DNA from: Mycobacterium interjectum
GTDB taxonomy: Bacteria > Actinomycetota > Actinomycetes > Mycobacteriales > Mycobacteriaceae
Length of the DNA: 64,000 nucleotides
Direction of reading: 5' to 3'
Assembly (NCBI GenBank): GCA_002102225.1
Contig: LQPB01000090.1
Location: forward strand, 62,001-126,000
Shown here: in pieces, positions 1 through 7,496 of the stretch
Layout of the letters: each line of letters starts with the position of its first letter
Position numbering within the stretch: the stretch's first letter is position 1
Notes under the pieces: model-generated
What the model saw: only the letters and a program-made list of their open reading frames with translations
Told to the model about the DNA's origin: nothing
Database searches by the model: none
Made by a program: the position numbers and the translations under genes

Positions 1-2
1 GC

Positions 3-542
3 AACATCGTCATCACGCCGTCGTCGGTCGACTATCGCGACATGCAGCTCGACGACCTGGTGCTCATCGACCCGGACGGCGCGGTGCTGCACGCCGCCGA
101 CGGCCGCTCGCCGTCGTCCGAGATGCACCTGCACCTGGCGTGCTACCGGGCGTTCGACGACGTCGGCAGCGTGATCCACAGCCACCCGGTGTGGGCGACC
201 ATGTTCGCCATTGCGCACCAGCCGATTCCGGCGTGCATCGACGAGTTCGCCGTCTACTGCGGCGGGGAGGTCCGCTGCACCGACTACGCCGCCTCCGGCA
301 CGCCCGAGGTCGGCGCCAACGCGGTCAAGGCGCTCGACGGCCGGGGGGCCGCCCTGATCGCCAACCACGGCCTGGTTGCGGTGGGACCGCGGCCCGACAA
401 GGTGCTGCACGTCACCGCGCTCGTCGAACGGACGGCCCAAATAGTCTGGGGCGCAAGGGCGCTCGGCGGCCCGGTGCCCATCCCCGAGGACGTGAACCGC
501 AACTTCGCCGGCGTCTACACGTACCTGCGCGCCAACACCTGA
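3..542 (+). CDS. fucA: Class II aldolase/adducin family protein (L-fuculose-phosphate aldolase-like), 5' truncated by window edge
   Basis: The reading frame is open from the first bases, so the start lies upstream of the window; about 179 residues are visible. Class II aldolases are zinc enzymes that cleave or decarboxylate sugar phosphates and related hydroxy compounds in the cytoplasm. The metal-binding signature is visible as HSHP near visible residue 60, and a second histidine lies in the NHG motif near residue 120. The visible part covers most of the domain. The stop shares bases with the next start (TGATG), so it is translationally coupled to the metallo-hydrolase downstream. Its place near sppA and the methyltransferases matches M. 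tuberculosis fucA (Rv0727c), recalled from memory. The true substrate is not known from sequence. Confidence 0.88.
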   Translation, partial: NIVITPSSVDYRDMQLDDLVLIDPDGAVLHAADGRSPSSEMHLHLACYRAFDDVGSVIHSHPVWATMFAIAHQPIPACIDEFAVYCGGEVRCTDYAASGTPEVGANAVKALDGRGAALIANHGLVAVGPRPDKVLHVTALVERTAQIVWGARALGGPVPIPEDVNRNFAGVYTYLRANT

Positions 543-1435
543 TGCGCCGGGTCCGGTTCGGCCACGCGAGCGTCGCGCGGGTGCTGGAACTTCGGTTCGA
601 CCTGCCGACCCGTTCCTTCCCGGCAACGCCGCCCTCGGGATGGCGGGACAACGCCGACCTGCTGGTGCCGGACTTCTTCGACCCCGACACCGATCAGTGG
701 CACATCGCGGTCCAAAGCTGGGTCATCGAGGTCGACGGCCTGACCGTCGTCGTGGACACCGGCGTCGGCAACGACCGCGACCGCCCGCACATGCCACCGC
801 TGGACCACCTGAACACCGGGTTCCTGACGGCGCTTCAGGCGGCGGGCATCGACCGCCACGCGGTGGACGTGGTGGTCAACACCCACATCCACTCCGACCA
901 CGTCGGGTGGAACACCCTGGCAGACAAGGACTCCCGGGGCACCTGGGTGCCGACCTTTCCCAACGCCAGGTACCTGGTGCCGGCCGCCGACTACCGCCAT
1001 TTCGCCCCGGACGGGCCCGGGGGCGAGCAGCCCGGTGACCGGATCGTGTTCGCCGACAGCGTGGCGCCCATCGACAAGGCCGGACAGCTCGTCGGATGGT
1101 CCGACGACTTCCAGATCAGCCCGTCGCTGCGGCTGCGGCCCGCCCCCGGGCACACGCCGGGCTCCTCGGTGTTGTGGCTGGACGCCGGCCGGCCGGCGGT
1201 CTTCGTCGGCGATCTCACCCACAGCCCGCTGCAACTGCGCCGGCCCGCCGACGCCTGCGCGTTCGACGTGGACGCCCGCGCCGCCGCCGTGACCCGCGGC
1301 CGGATCTTCACCGAGGCCGCCCGGGCCAAGGCCGCCGTGATACCCGCCCACTACCCCGGCCGCGGTGGCGCGACGATCCGCGCCGTCGACGACCGCTTCG
1401 AGGTCGATGACTGGTTGGATTTCGAATCCCTATGA
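542..1435 (+). CDS. MBL-fold metallo-hydrolase
   Basis: A 297-residue protein with the metallo-beta-lactamase fold, which binds one or two zinc ions and hydrolyses esters, lactones or thioesters. The HxHxDH motif is seen as HIHSDH at about residues 115-120. The PGHTPGS stretch near residue 197 and GDLTH near residue 224 supply further metal ligands. The family also includes quorum-quenching lactonases and the MBL enzymes of sugar catabolism, so the substrate is open. The ATG at 542 was chosen because it overlaps the aldolase stop as TGATG; longer upstream frames read through the aldolase and lose family similarity. The two genes form an operon, so a sugar-acid or lactone substrate fits, by inference. 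Confidence 0.9.
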   Translation: MRRVRFGHASVARVLELRFDLPTRSFPATPPSGWRDNADLLVPDFFDPDTDQWHIAVQSWVIEVDGLTVVVDTGVGNDRDRPHMPPLDHLNTGFLTALQAAGIDRHAVDVVVNTHIHSDHVGWNTLADKDSRGTWVPTFPNARYLVPAADYRHFAPDGPGGEQPGDRIVFADSVAPIDKAGQLVGWSDDFQISPSLRLRPAPGHTPGSSVLWLDAGRPAVFVGDLTHSPLQLRRPADACAFDVDARAAAVTRGRIFTEAARAKAAVIPAHYPGRGGATIRAVDDRFEVDDWLDFESL

Positions 1436-1438
1436 CGG

Positions 1439-2287
1439 CTATCGCATCTCGGGTTCGGTGGCCCTGAGTCCGCGAAACAGCCTCATGCGATGGATGTTGA
1501 TCCGATAGAACAGGCCGGGGAAACGGCGGTACAGGTGCCAGATCACCTGAACCGCAGCCGGAAACACGATCAGCGGCCGATTCCGGTCCACGCCGCGCAG
1601 GATCGCGCTCGCCGCGGCCTGGGCGCTCATCTGGGGCATCAGATAGTGGGTGCGCCGACTAAGCGCGGCCACTCGCTCGCGCGGCATGTTCACCACCACC
1701 ATGTTGTCGTAGATCTTCGTTTTCATGTCGCCCGGACATGCCGCGCTTACTTTCACGCCGAGGTCCGCTCCCTCGGCCCGCAGCGAGAGCGAAAGCCCGA
1801 CGATCCCGTGCTTGCTCGTGCAGTACGCGGCATTGCCCGGTTGCGGCACCAGCCCACTGAGTGAGGAAATGTTGACGATGTGCCCGTGGCCCTGGCGCGC
1901 CATCAGCCGATAGGCGTGCACCGTCCCGTGCACCACGCCCAGCAGGTCGACCTCGAGGACGCGGCGCCACTGCTGCACCGAAAGGTCGCGAGAATCCCCG
2001 CCGATCGCGATGCCGGCGTTGTTGATCATGTAGTCCAGGCGCCCGTGTTCGGCGAAGGTGTCCGCAATCAGCCGCGCCATCGCCGTTTGGTCGGCCACGT
2101 CGACCGTCACGGCAACTGCGGCGTTGCCGGCCTGGCTCAGGCGCCCGGCCACCTGACGTGCGGCGTCGCCATCGATGTCGGCGACGATGACCGTCGCGCC
2201 CCGGCGCCCGAGCTCCTCGCACAGCGCCTCGCCCAGACCCATTCCGCCGCCGGTGACGATCGCCACTGCGTTCTCGAACCGCCGCAT
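1439..2287 (-). CDS. Short-chain dehydrogenase/reductase (SDR)
   Basis: A 282-residue classical SDR that would oxidise or reduce a hydroxyl/keto group with NAD(P). The dinucleotide-binding glycine motif TGGGMGLG is at residues 12-19 and NNAG at 89-92. The catalytic serine is at 141/142, with Tyr155 and Lys159 in YCTSK. The C-terminal 30 residues are hydrophobic and basic (WHLYRRFPGLFYRINIHR), as in several mycobacterial SDRs thought to act on lipid substrates. It is transcribed away from the TetR gene at 2286-3035, with a 32-bp palindrome between or at the starts, so that regulator probably controls it. Convergent with the MBL gene, three bases apart. Confidence 0.92.
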   Translation of the reverse strand: MRRFENAVAIVTGGGMGLGEALCEELGRRGATVIVADIDGDAARQVAGRLSQAGNAAVAVTVDVADQTAMARLIADTFAEHGRLDYMINNAGIAIGGDSRDLSVQQWRRVLEVDLLGVVHGTVHAYRLMARQGHGHIVNISSLSGLVPQPGNAAYCTSKHGIVGLSLSLRAEGADLGVKVSAACPGDMKTKIYDNMVVVNMPRERVAALSRRTHYLMPQMSAQAAASAILRGVDRNRPLIVFPAAVQVIWHLYRRFPGLFYRINIHRMRLFRGLRATEPEMR

Positions 2288-3035
2288 GACCGATTCCTCT
2301 CCGGCGAGCCACCGCGACTCAACTTACATCTGCTGTAATATTATATCGGATGTAACATTTGGGGAAGGAGCGATCACGGCAAACGAGACGAGCCTGCGCG
2401 AACGTAAGCGAACGCAGACCAGGCGGGAGCTCATCGGCGCCGCCATGAGCCTGTTCGAGGAAAAGGGCTACGAGGAGACCACCGTCGCTGAGATTGCCGC
2501 CGCCGCAGGAGTTTCCACCAAGACATTCTTCAATTACTTCGCGAGCAAGGATGAGGTCCTCTTTCCCCACCTATCCCGCCGGATCGACGCCGCAGTGGCT
2601 CTCATCGAGCGCCACGCACCGGATGATCGGATGGCCGACGTCCTCGTGGCGGCGATGCAGCACATGCTGGCCGATGCCCTCGCCGAGGAAGTCGAGGGCG
2701 GCCTGGCGGCGGTGCGGCTGCCGATGATCGTGTCGGTGCCCGCCGTTCAGGCGGCGACCCTGCACCGTTATTTCCTGGCCGAAACTCAATTGGCCAGGGC
2801 CCTGCATCGCGCGTATTCCGACGCGCTCGATCAGCCGGCCGCCGCCGCCGTGATCGGCTCGGTCATGGGGGCGGCCATCGCCGCCGCGCTGGTTTGCCTG
2901 CAAGACAAAGGCACCGCCGAGCAGCTACGCGCCGCAGTCGAATCCGCCATCGACATCGCGATCAACGGCGTGCGTGACCTGCCCACCCGGTCGCGTCGCG
3001 CCACGCGCGGGGCGAGGCGCCGTGCGCGCGGCTGA
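2286..3035 (+). CDS. TetR-family transcriptional regulator (start uncertain)
   Basis: An N-terminal TetR helix-turn-helix (AAAAGVSTKTFFNYFASKDE) is followed by a ligand-binding domain of about 150 residues. The nearest in-frame ATG is 2286, but it overlaps the divergent SDR start and would put the candidate operator inside the coding region. A good ribosome-binding sequence, GGAAGGAG, lies at 2363-2370. Directly after it the frame has only non-canonical codons (ATC at 2373, ACG at 2376) before the conserved domain, which begins near 2400. The true protein is therefore probably about 215-220 residues. It likely represses itself and the divergent SDR. Its last 74 bases overlap the convergent AraC gene. 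Confidence 0.85.
   Translation: MTDSSPASHRDSTYICCNIISDVTFGEGAITANETSLRERKRTQTRRELIGAAMSLFEEKGYEETTVAEIAAAAGVSTKTFFNYFASKDEVLFPHLSRRIDAAVALIERHAPDDRMADVLVAAMQHMLADALAEEVEGGLAAVRLPMIVSVPAVQAATLHRYFLAETQLARALHRAYSDALDQPAAAAVIGSVMGAAIAAALVCLQDKGTAEQLRAAVESAIDIAINGVRDLPTRSRRATRGARRRARG
2324..2355. promoter_or_regulatory. 32-bp interrupted palindrome, candidate TetR operator
   Basis: TTACATC (2324-2330) and GATGTAA (2349-2355) are perfect inverted arms around a central TAATATTA palindrome (2336-2343). Both share the same centre, and 13 of 16 base pairs are symmetric. It lies in the AT-rich gap between the divergent SDR and TetR genes, as expected for autoregulation by the TetR protein. Confidence 0.6.
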
Positions 3036-3837
3036 ACAGCCGGCTGAAGTAGCCGGGATCGGACACCCCGACGCGGCCGGCCACCTCCGCGACCGGTAGG
3101 TCCGTCTCGGCCAGCAGCGCGCGGGCCGCGGCCATGCGGCGTTCGGTGATCCACTCCCCGACGGTGCGCCCGGTGCGGCGCCGCACCACGGTGGTCAGGT
3201 GGCCTGGCGTGATGCCGAGGTCGGCGGCCACGTCGCGCAGCGACAACGGCTCGCGGTGGCGCCGGTCGATCACCTCGAACACCTCGGCCAGCAGCGGTTC
3301 CCCGCTGCGTCGCAGCTCGGCCACCACCGGGCCCGCCAGCCGCGCGAGGTCGATCAGCAGCAGCGTGAGATGCGCCAGGGCCCCCTGCCGATATCCGTCC
3401 TGCCGCTCGCGCAGTTCCGCTTCGATCGAAGTGATCGCGGCGTCCCACGCCGGCCGTCGCTCCGCGGGCACCTGTAGGCGCAGGATCCCGCCGGCGTGCC
3501 CGTGCAGGAACGGGAACAGCAGCGGGTGGGCCCGCCACGCCGGCCAGGGCGATCGCCCGTCCTCGCCCAGGGCCGCAGGGTCGAAGAACACCGCGATTCC
3601 GCCGGCGCGGTCGGCCAGCTGCGCGGGATCGAGCACCTCACCCGCGGCCGCCACGTGGACCAGGCCGGCCACCGGCAGGTACCACAGCGCCGGAAAGTCG
3701 TGGATGTGGCGGCCGCGTTGGACGACATCCTCGGGCCCCGGCCGCACCACCGACACCGGGGGCGTATCCGGATCGCTCCGGTATTCGTAGATCGGCACGC
3801 CCGCGCGCTGCCTGACCATCCGAGTCGGTCGCGTCAT
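2962..3837 (-). CDS. AraC-family transcriptional regulator
   Basis: About 291 residues: an N-terminal cupin-like sensor domain (HIHDFPALWYLPVAG region) and a C-terminal double helix-turn-helix of AraC type. The first HTH is around LSLRDVAADLGITPGHL, the second around LPVAEVAGRVGVSDPGYFSRLF, and the closing G-SPRAWR motif is present. The ATG at 3837 is preferred over an upstream codon at 3873 because a TANNNT box (TATTTT, 3850-3845) lies exactly 7 nt before it, as for leaderless mycobacterial mRNAs. It is divergent from the methyltransferase at 3903, which is a likely target. The inducer is unknown. Its 3' end overlaps the convergent TetR gene by 74 bp. Confidence 0.92.
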   Translation of the reverse strand: MTRPTRMVRQRAGVPIYEYRSDPDTPPVSVVRPGPEDVVQRGRHIHDFPALWYLPVAGLVHVAAAGEVLDPAQLADRAGGIAVFFDPAALGEDGRSPWPAWRAHPLLFPFLHGHAGGILRLQVPAERRPAWDAAITSIEAELRERQDGYRQGALAHLTLLLIDLARLAGPVVAELRRSGEPLLAEVFEVIDRRHREPLSLRDVAADLGITPGHLTTVVRRRTGRTVGEWITERRMAAARALLAETDLPVAEVAGRVGVSDPGYFSRLFSRAHGASPRAWRDATGWAGHARR

Positions 3838-3902
3838 ACCGCCAAAAATAGTCCAATTTTCTCCGACGATCACCCAATTATCGGGATAGTCAGCGGTTCA
3901 CC
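3838..3902. promoter_or_regulatory. Divergent promoter region, AraC gene / methyltransferase
   Basis: An AT-rich 65-bp gap. On the minus strand TATTTT followed by 7 nt and ATG looks like a leaderless promoter for the AraC gene. CCAATT occurs twice (start about 3854 and 3874), possible AraC half-sites. No Shine-Dalgarno is obvious for the methyltransferase. Confidence 0.45.
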
Positions 3903-4550
3903 ATGGATGACGTGACGAAACATCATCCACATGATTACCTGCCCGCCGCCGGCCACGACGCGCTGCTGCCCACTTACGACCTGATGTCTCGCGTGCTGGG
4001 CATGAAAAGGGTGCACGAGGCCCTCATCGCGCAGGCGGAACTCGAGGACTGCCGCCGTATCCTGGAAATCGGCTGCGGCACAGGTAATCTCACAATCAAG
4101 GCCAAGCGTGCCTATCCTCGCATCGAGGTGGTCGGATGTGATCCCGACCCGCGGGTGCTTGACCGGGCGCGGCGAAAGACCGACGAGATCCGCTTCGACC
4201 AGGGCTACGCCGAACGGCTGCCCTACGCCGACGGCGAATTCGACCGGGTGCTGTCGTCGATGATGCTGCACCACGTCGGTGACGACGCGAAAACCGCTGC
4301 GGCGGCCGAAATCTTCCGGGTCCTTCGCCCCGGCGGCAGACTGCACCTGGTCGACATCGCCGGTGATGAGACCGACGAGCACGGCCTGCTGGGGCGGCTC
4401 ATCAGGCGCAGCCACCACGCGGCCGGCAACCTCGGCGACGCGATTCCCCGACTGCTGACCGCGGCCGGGTTCGACTGCACCGAGGTCGCATCGCAGCGAC
4501 ACCGCATTCTCGGGCGATTGAACTACTACCGCGCCACCCGTCCGGCCTAG
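3903..4550 (+). CDS. Class I SAM-dependent methyltransferase
   Basis: A 215-residue Rossmann-type methyltransferase of the UbiE/Methyltransf_11 kind. SAM-binding motif I is ILEIGCGTGN near residues 53-62, the acidic motif II is VVGCDPDPR, and motif IV is around RVLSSMMLHHV with the post-motif FRVLRPGGRLHLVD. It would methylate a small molecule or lipid quinone-like substrate in the cytoplasm; the substrate is not inferable. It is divergent from the AraC regulator. Its TAG stop overlaps the convergent P450 stop as CTAG. Confidence 0.92.
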   Translation: MDDVTKHHPHDYLPAAGHDALLPTYDLMSRVLGMKRVHEALIAQAELEDCRRILEIGCGTGNLTIKAKRAYPRIEVVGCDPDPRVLDRARRKTDEIRFDQGYAERLPYADGEFDRVLSSMMLHHVGDDAKTAAAAEIFRVLRPGGRLHLVDIAGDETDEHGLLGRLIRRSHHAAGNLGDAIPRLLTAAGFDCTEVASQRHRILGRLNYYRATRPA

Positions 4551-5779
4551 CCCTGGCCGAGGCGCACCGGGAGTGATTCGTACACGGTCATGTTGTTGCA
4601 CAGGTCGGGCAGCGTCATCCTCGGCTCGCCGACCTCGATGACGCCGGACTTCAGCAAGATCTCGTCCAGGGCGGCCCGGACTTCCGCCCGGGCCAGCATG
4701 GCGCCCAAACAGTGGTGGGCGCCGCCACCTCCGAACGATTGGTGGGGGTTGGGATCACGGCGAATGTCGAACCGGTGCGGATCCTCGAAGACGTCCTCGT
4801 CGCGATTGGCCGAGCGCAACATCGTCACCACGCGCGCACCCTCGGGAATCGTTGCGCCCCCGAGGACCACGTCTCGGGTTGCTCCGCGCACCCAGAACAT
4901 GATCGGTGTGGAATAGCGGATCACCTCCTCGACCGCCGTGCGCCTGGCATCCGGATCGGACCGGTAGACCGCCATCTGATCCGGGTTGGCGACGAAGGCG
5001 CGAAGCCCGTCACACAATGCGTTTCGAGTCGTGTCCGCGCCGGCCAACCCGAGGATGAAGAAGAAAATCTCCAGCTCGTTGGCGGGCAGCGGGACGCTCT
5101 GCCCCGACTGCGCAGTGATCTCCGCGGTGCACAGCGCGCTCCAAATGTCGTCCACGGGATGCTCGCGTTTATAGGCGGTCAGCGCGCTGGCGTACTCGAA
5201 CAATTCCATGAAGGGCAACAGGTCATCCCCATCGGGAACGGACATCTGTGCGCCGGCGGTCTTCAGCACCCGGTCGATCAAGCCGAACACATGCGGGCGG
5301 TCGGCGTCGGGAATCCCGACGATGTCGCCGATCACCGAGATCGGTAGTCCGGCGGCCAGATCGACGAATTCACCGCCACCGGATTCACGCAAAGCGGCGG
5401 CCATCGCCCTGGCCCGATCGCGAATGCCGTCCTCCAGCTTGGCCACCGCGCGGGGCGTGAAAGCGCGCGCGATCACCTTGCGGCGGATCGTGTGATCCGG
5501 CGGATCCATGCTCACGATCGCCGGATAGGCGTCGAACAACGGCACATCCTGTATCAGCGGTCCCCGGGTCGCGGTAAACGACTCGTAATCGCGATGCACC
5601 CGGGCGACGTCGGCGTGTTTGGTGCACACCCAAAACTCGCGACCGACGGTGGATCTCACGTCGTCGGTGAGTTGCTGATGAAACACCGGCGTACGGGCGC
5701 GCAACTCGGCGAACAGATCGTCGGGAAACCGCGACGCCCAGATCCCCGGCTCGGCAAGGTCGATCGTCGTGCCCGTCAC
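4547..5779 (-). CDS. Cytochrome P450 monooxygenase
   Basis: A 410-residue soluble P450. The haem-thiolate motif FGGGGAHHCLG is near residue 355, the I-helix oxygen-activation motif AGADTT near residue 250, and the ExxR motif (EEVIR) near residue 290. The overall look resembles the mycobacterial CYP124/125/142 clan, which oxidises sterol or branched lipid side chains; the exact subfamily is not claimed. GTG at 5779 is chosen because it overlaps the TetR stop as GTGA (4 bp), so the two genes form a translationally coupled operon. No ferredoxin gene is adjacent. Confidence 0.93.
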   Translation of the reverse strand: MTGTTIDLAEPGIWASRFPDDLFAELRARTPVFHQQLTDDVRSTVGREFWVCTKHADVARVHRDYESFTATRGPLIQDVPLFDAYPAIVSMDPPDHTIRRKVIARAFTPRAVAKLEDGIRDRARAMAAALRESGGGEFVDLAAGLPISVIGDIVGIPDADRPHVFGLIDRVLKTAGAQMSVPDGDDLLPFMELFEYASALTAYKREHPVDDIWSALCTAEITAQSGQSVPLPANELEIFFFILGLAGADTTRNALCDGLRAFVANPDQMAVYRSDPDARRTAVEEVIRYSTPIMFWVRGATRDVVLGGATIPEGARVVTMLRSANRDEDVFEDPHRFDIRRDPNPHQSFGGGGAHHCLGAMLARAEVRAALDEILLKSGVIEVGEPRMTLPDLCNNMTVYESLPVRLGQG

Positions 5780-6351
5780 TCCACGTCCTCCAGCTCTTTG
5801 CGCAGACCGGTCAGGATCAGGCGCAACCCATACGCGTATGCCTCGTGGCTCGGCCCGTTCGCCGTGGCACCGGCGCGGCGGATGTGTTCGAGCTGAACCG
5901 AACCCAGCAGGTGGACGTACAGCGCTGCGTGCGCCGCATCGAAACGCTCTGCGCTCAAGCCCGATTCGCGCAGAATTCCACGAGAGGCGCGGTCCATGTC
6001 GGCGGCCGCCGCGGTGTGGGCATGCTCCTGCAGCCGGACCGCGATCCCGGGCACCTCCACCAGCACCTGCCAGGCATTCATGTAGAGCGCGACCAACCGT
6101 GATTCCCAGTCGCCCCGGTGTGGCACCTCGATCTGCGCCAGCACCGACTCGATCAACAGGTCGAACAGTTCGCGCTTGTCGCGCACGTGGTAGTAGACCG
6201 ATGACGCCGCCGTGCCGGCCTCGGCCGCCAGCTCCCGCATCGTCACCCGGCCGACGCCGACGCGCTTCGCCAGCCGCAACAGGTGCTTCGTCAGGTGGGC
6301 GCGGTCGAGCGCCCCGTAGCGCAGCACCGGCGCATTGGCCACACCCGCCAC
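5776..6351 (-). CDS. TetR-family transcriptional regulator of the P450 operon
   Basis: About 191 residues. The N-terminal HTH is around VTMRELAAEAGTAASSVYYHVRDK, followed by a helical sensor domain ending LRLILTGLRKELEDVE. The start at GTG 6351 is preferred over a TTG at 6390, because the latter lies inside the putative operator (6365-6389). It is followed without a gap by the P450 and is divergent from the DapB-like gene at 6462, so it probably controls both and itself. Confidence 0.88.
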   Translation of the reverse strand: MAGVANAPVLRYGALDRAHLTKHLLRLAKRVGVGRVTMRELAAEAGTAASSVYYHVRDKRELFDLLIESVLAQIEVPHRGDWESRLVALYMNAWQVLVEVPGIAVRLQEHAHTAAAADMDRASRGILRESGLSAERFDAAHAALYVHLLGSVQLEHIRRAGATANGPSHEAYAYGLRLILTGLRKELEDVE

Positions 6352-6364
6352 GAGCCATCCCCTT

Positions 6365-6389
6365 TTCGAACAGCATTCGAATTCGAACA
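6365..6389. promoter_or_regulatory. TTCGAA-rich candidate operator between TetR/P450 and DapB-like gene
   Basis: TTCGAACA occurs twice exactly 17 bp apart (6365-6372, 6382-6389). The second copy is part of the perfect palindrome TTCGAATTCGAA (6376-6387). The position just upstream of the TetR start suggests autoregulation. Confidence 0.5.
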
Positions 6390-6461
6390 AGGTTCAGATT
6401 AGCGCAGTGGCCGCTTACGATGTCAAGGGTCCAGCATCCGATGCACGACGAAGGAACACCC

Positions 6462-7496
6462 ATGGCGCCCTACCGCGTGGTTCAGTGGTCGACCGGCAAC
6501 ATCGGCAAGCGAGCGCTCGGCATCCTGCTCGACCGCGACGACTTCGAGGTGGTGGGCGTGCACGCCCTGGGCGCCGACAAGGTGGGGCGCGACGCGGGCG
6601 CGCTCGCGGACCGGCCGCCGACGGGCGTCACCGCGACGAGCGACGTCGAGGCGTTGCTCGACCTGGCGCCCGACTGCGTGAACTACATGCCGCGCGCAAT
6701 CGACTACGAGCTGGTGGACACGATGCTGCGCCGCGGCATCAACGTGGTCACCACCGGAGACTTTCTGACCGGCACCCATCACCCGGTCGAACTCCCGGCG
6801 CTCGAGGAGGCTGCGCGGCAGGGCCAAGCCACGTTCCTGGGAACGGGATTCGAGCCGGGCTTCATCAACGTCGTCGCCGGCTTCCTCACCGGCGCCTGCC
6901 GCACCGTCCGCAGCGTCAAGCTGGTCGAAACGCTGGACTGCACAACGTATCCCATACCGGACGTGTGGAAGGTGCTCGGATTCGGCAAGACACCCCGTGA
7001 GCCGGTGACCCACCTCGACCCGGCGGCGCAACGATACGGCCTCGGCTACTTCGAGACGCTGGACATGATCGCCGCCATGCTGGGTACCGAACTCGACTCC
7101 AAGGAGGCATTCGTCGAGCCCGCGGTGCTGACCCGGGATCTGGATCTGGGCTGGGTGGACTACGCCGCCGGCACCGCCGGGGGCCAGCGCCGCACCTACC
7201 GGGGTTATCGCGGCGGCCGCCCGGTCATCGAGCTGGCCATCTGCTGGACCATGAGCGACGACGCGCTCGAGCCGAGATGGACCGACCCCAAGGGTTTCAG
7301 CGTGGTGATCGAGGGCGAGCCACGCGTCGACGCGACGATCCGGTTCGGCAACCCCGGCGAGGACGTGATGACCGTGTTGATGGACAGCACCGCCGTCGCG
7401 GCGGTCAACGCCATACCCTTCCTGTGCGACGCCGCACCGGGCGTCATCACCCCGATCGACCTGCCCGTCATCGGATCCCCGGGCGCACTGCTCTAG
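6462..7496 (+). CDS. NAD(P)-dependent dehydrogenase, dihydrodipicolinate reductase N-terminal-like
   Basis: A 344-residue protein that starts with a Rossmann fold typical of the DapB/2,4-diaminopentanoate dehydrogenase-like family (VVQWSTGNIGKRALGILL, residues about 5-22). The rest matches the length and layout of mycobacterial proteins usually named dihydrodipicolinate reductase, but at 344 residues it is longer than true DapB and lacks its lysine-pathway context, so that role is unlikely. Substrate unknown. The start at 6462 is preceded by GAAGGAAC. It is divergent from the P450 operon and may be co-regulated. It ends in a CTAG overlap with the convergent dehydrogenase. Confidence 0.85.
   Translation: MAPYRVVQWSTGNIGKRALGILLDRDDFEVVGVHALGADKVGRDAGALADRPPTGVTATSDVEALLDLAPDCVNYMPRAIDYELVDTMLRRGINVVTTGDFLTGTHHPVELPALEEAARQGQATFLGTGFEPGFINVVAGFLTGACRTVRSVKLVETLDCTTYPIPDVWKVLGFGKTPREPVTHLDPAAQRYGLGYFETLDMIAAMLGTELDSKEAFVEPAVLTRDLDLGWVDYAAGTAGGQRRTYRGYRGGRPVIELAICWTMSDDALEPRWTDPKGFSVVIEGEPRVDATIRFGNPGEDVMTVLMDSTAVAAVNAIPFLCDAAPGVITPIDLPVIGSPGALL

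Noticed and set aside
515..1351. Open frame opposite the MBL hydrolase
   Set aside because: Val/Gly/Asp-rich shadow; the plus strand has the HxHxDH zinc motif.
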